DNA of 64,000 nt from Alitiscatomonas aceti (GTDB taxonomy: Bacteria; Bacillota; Clostridia; Lachnospirales; Lachnospiraceae). Below the pieces are notes generated by a model. The model ran no database searches. It worked only from the letters and a program-made list of their open reading frames with translations, and was not told the DNA's origin. Position numbers and translations under genes: made by a program. The DNA is taken from contig NZ_JAOQJF010000006.1 of the NCBI RefSeq assembly GCF_025567195.1, positions 1 to 64,000 of the forward strand. Reading direction: 5' to 3'. This document shows, piece by piece, positions 57,910 to 64,000 of the stretch (position 1 is the first letter of the stretch; each line of letters begins with the position of its first letter).

Positions 57910-58739
57910 AACCAGCCTCCCTTTTGCAGACATTCGTCAAATACATGCAGGAAACACTGTCTGAGGATCCGATCTTCCCTCAGCTCCTCCATCCGGCAAA
58001 ACGGAAAAAATTCCATAAGGAAATCCTCATCCAGACTTCTCCCCACATGATCCGCCTTTTTTATTAAGGTTTCTGCCATGATCTCTGCGCCATTTTTTAT
58101 TCCATACGTGACAGCAGCCACCACCTCTGCGTCCTTTTCCTCTTTCATTACCTCTATAAAGCACCTGTATAATAAAAGAGTGCTTTCTTCAACTGGAATT
58201 TCTCTTATGATACCATTCCCATCGCCAGTTCCCTTTTGTGTTTCATTCTGGTTGGCTGTACGGCAATACATAGCCATAACACATCTGTCATCTCTCCTGC
58301 ACGTTTTGCTGTTTGAAACATTCGCCTGGCCAGCCCCTTCTCCGTATCCATCCATAAGAGCATGCAGATACTCCTCGCAATAAAGCCGCCCGGCTTCCTC
58401 TCTGCCCCTGTCTCTCCAGTTTTTCTCTAAAGGACAGCTGTATATTTCCCATAGCTGTGCTTCTGGCGTATCCCTTACAGTTTTCTTTAAAGTCCGGGGA
58501 TCCTTCCAGCACCCATCCTCAGCTGCCATAAGATTATGGAGATCCGTCCTCACTCCACTTCCCATATACTGCTCCCGAAGCCTCTTTCCCTTTTTCTTTC
58601 CATAAGCGGCTACCGCTTTGCGCACGATCCCCATTCCATTTCTGCCGCATCGCTCGATCAGAGCACCAGCTATTTCCCCATACAAAATTCCAAACCCATC
58701 AGACCTAGTCTGATATCCAAGTTCATTTTCGCTATGCAT
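57906..58739 (-). CDS. L-2-amino-thiazoline-4-carboxylate hydrolase-like protein, copy 2
   Basis: A 277-residue paralog of the following gene: ALIERCGRNGMGIVRKAVAA, SCPLEKNWRDRGREEAGRLY, CEEYLHALMDGYG, and NVSNSKTCRRDDRCVMAMYC line up with copy 1. The C-terminal half (about 185-277) diverges strongly between the copies. GGAGG is 8 nt before the ATG. It follows the [2Fe-2S] protein gene with a 19-nt gap. Having two unequal copies suggests a heteromeric enzyme or two consecutive substrates. Function inferred only at family level. Confidence 0.68.
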   Translation of the reverse strand: MHSENELGYQTRSDGFGILYGEIAGALIERCGRNGMGIVRKAVAAYGKKKGKRLREQYMGSGVRTDLHNLMAAEDGCWKDPRTLKKTVRDTPEAQLWEIYSCPLEKNWRDRGREEAGRLYCEEYLHALMDGYGEGAGQANVSNSKTCRRDDRCVMAMYCRTANQNETQKGTGDGNGIIREIPVEESTLLLYRCFIEVMKEEKDAEVVAAVTYGIKNGAEIMAETLIKKADHVGRSLDEDFLMEFFPFCRMEELREDRILRQCFLHVFDECLQKGGWL

Positions 58740-58758
58740 AGGTTTTCCTCCACATCTG

Positions 58759-59067
58759 TCAATTTTCTACCACCAGGTCTTTCACTACTTTTTCATTGGC
58801 CGGTTCCAGCACAATGTCCTCCCCTGTCAGAACTGTGTTGCAGGCAAGACGTACCTTCCCGTTAACCTTAACAGCACATCGTCCGCAAATCCCCTGTCCA
58901 CATGCACTATGCATATAAAAGCTCAGGCTTCCATCCTGGGTATCCCCGATTTCCTCCAGAAGGTTCATGACCGTTTTCCTCGCTTCTTTATGAAATTCCA
59001 CATGAAACGTATCGTAATGGGGACTCATATCTGTCTCTGGATTCCACCGGTAAATTTTTACTTCCAT
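58759..59067 (-). CDS. Free-standing [2Fe-2S] protein resembling the N-terminal domain of FrdB/SdhB
   Basis: A 102-residue protein with the plant-type cluster pattern Cys-x4-Cys-x2-Cys-x11-Cys in SACGQGICGRCAVKVNGKVR-LAC. MEVKIYRWNPETDMSPHYDT at the N-terminus is typical of fumarate reductase/succinate dehydrogenase iron-sulfur subunits. The C-terminal half of FrdB with its [3Fe-4S]/[4Fe-4S] clusters is absent, so electrons can reach the flavoprotein only through this one cluster. GGAGG is 8 nt before the ATG, and the preceding flavoprotein gene stops one base before it. It should be the electron-transfer subunit of that flavoprotein. Confidence 0.85.
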   Translation of the reverse strand: MEVKIYRWNPETDMSPHYDTFHVEFHKEARKTVMNLLEEIGDTQDGSLSFYMHSACGQGICGRCAVKVNGKVRLACNTVLTGEDIVLEPANEKVVKDLVVEN

Positions 59068-60882
59068 CTATTTCTCCTCCATATTTGCCATTCCAAGATC
59101 CTCTTCCAGGATAAACGTTTCGTAATCTACCTTTTTTTCCGGACGCAGTGGTACCCTTGTTACGATCGGAGTTCTTGTCTCCAGAACATCCTTTCCACCG
59201 TCCAGATGGCTGATGATCCGTTTCTGCCAGTGCTCATTGTCAATATAGCTGTAATCCTCCCGTAAATGAAGTCCACGGCTTTCCTTTCTCATTCGGGCCA
59301 TTCCAGCCGCCACACGGGAACATAAAAGAGTATTTTCCGCCTGCAGCATACGGATCAGCTCTCTGTTATACACCAGGGTTTTATCCGCGATTTCCACGCT
59401 TTCCAGATCTTTTTCCAGTCTGTCATATGCCTGGAGTCCTATATTCAGGCTCTCTTCATTCCGCCAAAGCCCCAGAGTCTTATCGGAAACACTTTCCATC
59501 TGCGCAATAAGGTCCCCCAGACGGCATCCTCCCTTTTGCTCCAGCCTTCTTTTTATCCCCTCCGTTATCATGCTTACCGAATCTCGGCTGCTCTCCACTT
59601 TTTCTTCCAGAGCCGCGCGTTCTGCCGCCACGGTACCAGCCTTATATCCCTGCACCAGCATCTCCGTCACCGCATCAGCTACGCGGTTTGCGCCGAAGAC
59701 ACCGCTGGCACATTCGCCTGCCGCAAAAAGACCTGGAACACCCGTATCCATATTTTCGTCTACCAGAATCCCTCCCACGCTATATTCACTGGAAAGTCCC
59801 ACCTCAATGCGTCTCTTTTCTTTTACCAGCCTTTTATATTCCAGAATATCGTTTCCATGGTACTTTCCCCTGGGATAAAAACCGTCAAAGTGATCCATCA
59901 GAGCATCAAACATCCGATCAATTTCCTGGTCTGTAAAACGATGGAAATCGAAATAGATGCCTCCATTCTCCGTTCCCCGTCCTTCCCTTATAGCCTTTCC
60001 GTAATAATAAATATGTACCAGCTTGCACATCTCGCTCGTTTTTTCCATTTCTCTCAACTGATTGGGAATTTCTATTTTTTGGCCGAACCGGTCCACGGGA
60101 TCATAATCAAACGCATCCCTGAATGTGCATATAACTGGAAGGATTGAGCCACGCATCTCATTGGGCTCCACAGCAGTGATCAGAAACAGCATAAATTCCA
60201 TATCTGCCAGCCGGGCTCCTGCCCGATAAGCCATGGCCTGACCATCTCCAGTCATATCGGAATTCGTATTTTTCAGGGAATAGGGCTGATACCCACCTGT
60301 TCCAAGGACTACTTCCTTAGCTTCAAACTGCAGAAGGCATCCCTCATATAAATCCATTCCCACAGCCCCGGTCACCCTGTCTCCATTTTTCAAAAGTCCT
60401 ATGATCATAACATCTTCATACAGACGAATGGAGCCTTCTTTCTCTACTCCCTTTAAAAGAGAACGTCCCATGCCTCTTCCCGATACATCCCAGTTCCCCG
60501 GGCGGTAAAACTTATAATGCTGTCCAGCCTCTCGCCCCCACTCCCTCACCTCGTACACAATACGGGGACTTTCCTCCACAAACTGTTCCACCATATTCTG
60601 GTCGCTTAAATTAAATCCATCATTACAGATGGACCGGAATAATTCTTCCTTTGTGAAGGATGGATCCGCCTCTGGAATATGATATTCATAAAAAGCACTT
60701 TCTCCGTCCATGCCGTAAGAGCCGCCGATCATAATTGTATTTCCGCTGTTTCCAATCTTTCCCTTGGAAACCAGAACCGTGTCTGCACCTTTCCGGGCAG
60801 AAGCCACCGCCGCTGTACAGGCAGCTCCTCCACCGCCGATAACCAATACATCTGTAAAAACTTTTTCTTTAATCGTTACCAT
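59068..60882 (-). CDS. FAD-dependent oxidoreductase of the FrdA/SdhA family
   Basis: A 604-residue flavoprotein. The FAD dinucleotide motif is VLVIGGGGAACTAAVASARK, followed by SGNTIMIGGSYG, VVLGTGGYQPYSLKNTN, and the second FAD motif VPGLFAAGECASGVFGANRV. The capping domain lies about 240-370. In fumarate reductases a catalytic His occurs in an HYTMGG-like segment before the last FAD strand; here that place reads SSEYSVGGILVD, so the His seems replaced by Glu-Tyr and fumarate is an unlikely substrate. The C-terminal helical domain (about 440-600) is of the AprA/NadB/SdhA kind. No signal peptide, so it is cytoplasmic. It directly precedes a [2Fe-2S] subunit gene and follows an AbgB-like hydrolase gene. 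Confidence 0.88.
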   Translation of the reverse strand: MVTIKEKVFTDVLVIGGGGAACTAAVASARKGADTVLVSKGKIGNSGNTIMIGGSYGMDGESAFYEYHIPEADPSFTKEELFRSICNDGFNLSDQNMVEQFVEESPRIVYEVREWGREAGQHYKFYRPGNWDVSGRGMGRSLLKGVEKEGSIRLYEDVMIIGLLKNGDRVTGAVGMDLYEGCLLQFEAKEVVLGTGGYQPYSLKNTNSDMTGDGQAMAYRAGARLADMEFMLFLITAVEPNEMRGSILPVICTFRDAFDYDPVDRFGQKIEIPNQLREMEKTSEMCKLVHIYYYGKAIREGRGTENGGIYFDFHRFTDQEIDRMFDALMDHFDGFYPRGKYHGNDILEYKRLVKEKRRIEVGLSSEYSVGGILVDENMDTGVPGLFAAGECASGVFGANRVADAVTEMLVQGYKAGTVAAERAALEEKVESSRDSVSMITEGIKRRLEQKGGCRLGDLIAQMESVSDKTLGLWRNEESLNIGLQAYDRLEKDLESVEIADKTLVYNRELIRMLQAENTLLCSRVAAGMARMRKESRGLHLREDYSYIDNEHWQKRIISHLDGGKDVLETRTPIVTRVPLRPEKKVDYETFILEEDLGMANMEEK

Positions 60883-62253
60883 TTAGAACATCTCCTCCCG
60901 TACCGTCTGTTCTTTCTTAAACTCCTCTGCTGCCATGATGATCCGTTTATGGTCTTCATACAGTTTTTCTGCCGTTCTCAAAAGTACCTGTGCAGCCATG
61001 CTGACACCTTTCCGGGCGATAGAAGAACCGCAGCAGGATGTGTACAGCCATGAATGGCCCGGTGACCCTATCACCGTAGATGCAAATGAAAATACGCCTG
61101 TGGGCACGCGCCAGCTAGCATCCCCCACATCCGTAGAAACTGCCATTGTCTCTCCTTCCCGGTAGAACCCATCGTAAATTCCTGTATGGAGTCCCCGGTA
61201 CACCTGTCCATCCAGATGATACTCCGAATGCGCCTTTCTCTTTAATCCCTCTGCTACATTTTCAGAAATTCTTTCTGCAAACCGATACTCCTCTTCCGTC
61301 CAGACAGGTGCTCCCGTCTCTTTCATGGATTCCAGAAGGACTTGTTCCAGGACCTTGTTCCGAAGCACATCCGAGCAGTCCGAAACTGTCTCCGTTTCAA
61401 AAGTGGTTTCTGTCATAATCGACGCTCCCAACGCCAGATTCTGTATCCTCGCCTTTAAAGTCTGAACACTTTCTCTGTTTTGGGCGCGTATGGTATACCA
61501 GACCTGGGCGCTCTTTGGAACCACATTGGGCACTTCACCGCCGTTGGTAATAACATAATGGATACGCACATCCGGAGTAACATGCTCTCTTAAATAATTG
61601 GCTCCAACATTCATCAGTTCTACCGCATCCAGAGCGCTCCGGCCATTGTAGGGATCAATAGCGGCGTGGGCAGTTCTTCCCGTAAACGAAAACTTCCCCG
61701 ACCATACCGCATTACTGGTTCTTGCCCATACATAATTCACGTCATTCGGATGGCAGGACAAAAGGACATCACATTCATCAAAGAGTCCGGCTTCCGCCAT
61801 CCGTCCCTTTCCGATCAGAAGCTCTTCTGCGGGACACCCAAAAACAGTGACTTTTCCTTTAACCTGTCCCTTTTGTATATCCTGTGCAATCGCAAGGCCA
61901 CCTCCTGTCACAGCGGCAGCCAGGGCATTATGACCGCATCCATGGCCAGCGCAGGGGACTTTTTCATAGATCTTCTGCTCATGGGATACTGCCTGGCTTA
62001 GTCCAGGCAGGGCGTCATACTCTGCCAACAGCCCGATATGAGGGTGACCGCAGCCATATTCTGCCACAAAAGCGGTCTCCATCCCTGCCACGCCTCTTCT
62101 GACTGTAAAACCGGCTTTTTCAAATATGTCCTCCAGGTATGCCGAAGATCTGTATTCTTTTAATCCAGTTTCCGCGTATCCCCATATCGTGTCGCTGATT
62201 TCTCCAAGAAATTTCTCATTTGCTTTGATCCATATCATTCCCTCGCTGGTCAT
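60883..62253 (-). CDS. M20-family amidohydrolase, AbgB-like
   Basis: A 456-residue zinc amidohydrolase closely following the AbgB pattern: IGLLAEYDALPGLSQAVSHE, GHGCGHNALAAAVTGGGLAI (metal ligands), VFGCPAEELLIGKGRMAEAG, SFTGRTAHAAIDPYNGRSAL, and VSTDVGDASWRVPTGVFSFA near the C-terminus. Known AbgB acts with AbgA on p-aminobenzoyl-glutamate, and relatives cleave other N-acyl amino acids. It is translationally close to the flavoprotein gene (stop and next ATG adjacent), so hydrolysis and the redox step probably act on one pathway. The start may be this ATG or an internal ATG five codons later. The AbgA-like partner candidate lies at 18361. Confidence 0.88.
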   Translation of the reverse strand: MTSEGMIWIKANEKFLGEISDTIWGYAETGLKEYRSSAYLEDIFEKAGFTVRRGVAGMETAFVAEYGCGHPHIGLLAEYDALPGLSQAVSHEQKIYEKVPCAGHGCGHNALAAAVTGGGLAIAQDIQKGQVKGKVTVFGCPAEELLIGKGRMAEAGLFDECDVLLSCHPNDVNYVWARTSNAVWSGKFSFTGRTAHAAIDPYNGRSALDAVELMNVGANYLREHVTPDVRIHYVITNGGEVPNVVPKSAQVWYTIRAQNRESVQTLKARIQNLALGASIMTETTFETETVSDCSDVLRNKVLEQVLLESMKETGAPVWTEEEYRFAERISENVAEGLKRKAHSEYHLDGQVYRGLHTGIYDGFYREGETMAVSTDVGDASWRVPTGVFSFASTVIGSPGHSWLYTSCCGSSIARKGVSMAAQVLLRTAEKLYEDHKRIIMAAEEFKKEQTVREEMF

Positions 62254-62271
62254 GTTCCATCTGTCCCCCTT

Positions 62272-63696
62272 CTATTTTTTCGCTTTTTTCCTAAAGAGTG
62301 GCGTTATCATGGTTCCGTCTGTACGCGCAACACCAATTCCGGTAATTGCCAGTACAATTCCTGTCAGGGCGCACATCCACGTCAGAGGCATGTACATCCA
62401 GTATTCTCCTGGCGTTATACCCAGAGTAGTTGTAATAAACGCTCCCGCCATTCCCCATGGGATCAGCGGAGCACTGATCGTTCCTGTATCCTCAAAGGTC
62501 CTGGTAAGATTCTTTTTATGCAGGCCATATTCTTCGTAGATCGGACCTACCATTTCTCCCATAACGGGGTACGTTACATAATAAGTTACCGCGATCAGAA
62601 TAAATACAGGATGCATGATCGTGCAAAGGATCATCAGTTGTCTGGGTGTCTTTGCAAAGCTTTTTACCTTTGAAAAAATCACCTCTACTGCCCCTGTGGC
62701 CTTAATGGGAGCGCCAAATACGCCTGCTGCCAGAACCAGGCCCACGGTAGAAAGCATACTGCTGATTCCTCCGCGGTTTAAAAGTCCATCTACCAGTGCT
62801 GTTCCTGTTTCCTGTTTATAACCAGAAACAACTGCTGCCATAGCCGAAGAAAGATCTGTCCCCTGACATACGATTGCCAGGACAATTGCAGATGCAATTC
62901 CAGCTGCAAATGTAGGCAAACATGGTTTTTTCATTAATATTAAAATTAGAACAATGATCGGAGGAACAACCATGATCGGGTTTATTACAAAGTTTGCCTG
63001 AAGAGTATCTAAAATAACTGTATATTCTTCGTTCTGGATCGTACCGCCGCCAAACTGCATTCCTAAAATCAGATAAAGAACCAGGGATACGATATAACCT
63101 GGAACTGTTGTATATAGCATGTGGCGGATATGTTCTGTTAATTCTACGTTGCAGGAGGCTGCTGCCACGATTGTAGAATCTGATAACGGGGACATCTTAT
63201 CTCCAAAAAAGGATCCCACTACAATCGCCCCTGCCACATAAGGAAGGGGAATACCAAGACCGAGGGCTACGCCCATAAGCGCTACTCCAAGAGTAGACAA
63301 TGTTCCCCACGATGTTCCAGAAGCCACAGACATAACAGAACAGGTGATACATGTGAGCACCAGAAAAAATCTGGGGTTCATGATCTTCATACCATAGTAC
63401 ATGATCGTTGGTATCGTTCCCGAGATCATCCAGGCCCCCACCAGCATTCCAATCTCCATCAGAATGATTACAGGAACTCCCATCTGTCTAATTCCTATGG
63501 AGATCTGCTCTTCAATTTTGTTCCAGCTGGTTCCGCAGAAAAGAACCGCAATTATGCTGACTGCTGTTGATGAAATAAATAAAACCAGCGTCGTGTCCAG
63601 CTTCAAAAACAGCTTTCCTATAATGATCACTAGTAAGGCCACTCCTACCATAAGCAGCGCCTTTTGTACACTTACCTTCTCTTTTGCTTCCTGCAT
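62272..63696 (-). CDS. NhaC-type Na+/H+ antiporter or organic-solute antiporter
   Basis: A 474-residue membrane protein with about 11-12 helices: LLMVGVALLVIIIGKLFLKL, VIILMEIGMLVGAWMISGTI, TSWGTLSTLGVALMGVALGL, GDKMSPLSDSTIVAAASCNV (signature Asp-Lys-x-Ser-Pro-x-Ser-Asp of the NhaC family), and TGTISAPLIPWGMAGAFIT. NhaC proteins exchange Na+ for H+; some relatives (MleN) exchange organic acids such as malate and lactate. As the first gene of a catabolic operon it is likely to move the substrate or product. AAAGGA lies 9 nt before the ATG; an inverted repeat upstream probably regulates the operon. Confidence 0.9.
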   Translation of the reverse strand: MQEAKEKVSVQKALLMVGVALLVIIIGKLFLKLDTTLVLFISSTAVSIIAVLFCGTSWNKIEEQISIGIRQMGVPVIILMEIGMLVGAWMISGTIPTIMYYGMKIMNPRFFLVLTCITCSVMSVASGTSWGTLSTLGVALMGVALGLGIPLPYVAGAIVVGSFFGDKMSPLSDSTIVAAASCNVELTEHIRHMLYTTVPGYIVSLVLYLILGMQFGGGTIQNEEYTVILDTLQANFVINPIMVVPPIIVLILILMKKPCLPTFAAGIASAIVLAIVCQGTDLSSAMAAVVSGYKQETGTALVDGLLNRGGISSMLSTVGLVLAAGVFGAPIKATGAVEVIFSKVKSFAKTPRQLMILCTIMHPVFILIAVTYYVTYPVMGEMVGPIYEEYGLHKKNLTRTFEDTGTISAPLIPWGMAGAFITTTLGITPGEYWMYMPLTWMCALTGIVLAITGIGVARTDGTMITPLFRKKAKK

Positions 63697-63887
63697 AGTA
63701 ACCCATCCTTTCTTTTGAATCCTTCCCATTGTCAGACAATACAGATGTCCTCCTTTTTCCACCTGCTTTATAGTGCCTGCTGCTAATCTAAAATACAGCA
63801 ATTCCCATGCCAAGCCATTTTCATTATATCTGTTTCCTGCCTCTATCTTTATTTTCGACATTTTCAGATATTTTTACGCGCAAAAAA

Positions 63888-63920
63888 TGGTTTAATTGAT
63901 TGCAAAAACCAATTAAACCA
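63888..63920. promoter_or_regulatory. Perfect inverted repeat upstream of the NhaC operon
   Basis: TGGTTTAATTG (63888-63898) and CAATTAAACCA (63910-63920) are perfect 11-bp arms around an 11-nt centre, about 190 nt before the first start codon. Size and position fit a dimeric repressor or activator operator. No regulator gene is present in this part of the window; it may lie beyond the right edge. Confidence 0.6.
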
Positions 63921-64000
63921 TTTTATTAATCCATTTATGTCTATTTATATCTTTTTCCTTCCCAGTTTCTCTCTTCCACCTTCTGAAATCTGTGTGCCTC

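Noticed and set aside
1..64000. CRISPR arrays, rRNA and tRNA genes, prophage
   Set aside because: No regularly spaced direct repeats, no rRNA-like sequence, no tRNA cloverleaf noticed by eye, and no phage structural genes; tRNAs could be missed without a covariance scan.

Overview
The window looks like a chromosomal segment of an anaerobic, spore-forming Bacillota of the Lachnospiraceae/Clostridia type, probably a gut organism. This is inferred from a glgC-glgD pair, spoVG, mecA, a CwlD-like amidase, an rpsF-ssb-rpsR operon, an FMN riboswitch on an ECF riboflavin transporter, and a moderately GC-rich, Shine-Dalgarno-rich gene style. No rRNA, tRNA or CRISPR array was seen.

Region 1 (1-10225): a surface-glycan locus, with a PglF-type NDP-sugar 4,6-dehydratase and the start of a DegT-family aminotransferase. 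It is interrupted by a 7.8 kb mobilizable element of the Tn4451-like type: large serine recombinase, TnpW, DnaC-like ATPase, RepA-like initiator, Cys-rich VLP protein, relaxase and MobC-like protein. The element carries two AT-rich cargo genes for exported proteins. A 9-bp direct repeat, GCACATGAG, lies at both proposed ends.

Region 2 (10226-18360): intergenic repeats, an IS200/IS605-type element whose transposase has an in-frame amber codon, a CocE/NonD hydrolase, two tandem DUF3841 genes, spoVG, and the glycogen ADP-glucose pyrophosphorylase pair glgC-glgD.

Region 3 (18361-33438): an amide/peptide scavenging island. It holds three M20-family hydrolases (one AbgA-like), a serine beta-lactamase-like hydrolase, a CapA-like protein and a LysR regulator. 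Divergent from these are a metal-dependent amidohydrolase and a complete five-gene dipeptide-type ABC importer.

Region 4 (34059-56823): a solitary AlbA_2 regulator, then mostly housekeeping genes on the minus strand: aldo/keto reductase, TrmL, PLP aminotransferase, Lrp, VanW, a DnaQ-like exonuclease, Nth, radical SAM, dCMP deaminase and Sua5/YwlC. After these come FmdE, FMN riboswitch-RibU-creatininase, CwlD-PAP2, a GH18 protein, an unusual kinase/ParA-like pair, mecA and rpsF-ssb-rpsR.

Region 5 (56998-63920): a tight minus-strand operon running NhaC-type antiporter, AbgB-like M20 amidohydrolase, FrdA-like flavoprotein, free-standing [2Fe-2S] protein, and two L-2-amino-thiazoline-4-carboxylate hydrolase-like paralogs. 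A perfect inverted repeat lies upstream. I consider this the best candidate for an undescribed catabolic or reductive pathway. The plausible logic is uptake of an amide-linked substrate, hydrolysis by M20, reduction by the flavoprotein, and further processing by the paralogs. The substrate cannot be read from sequence.
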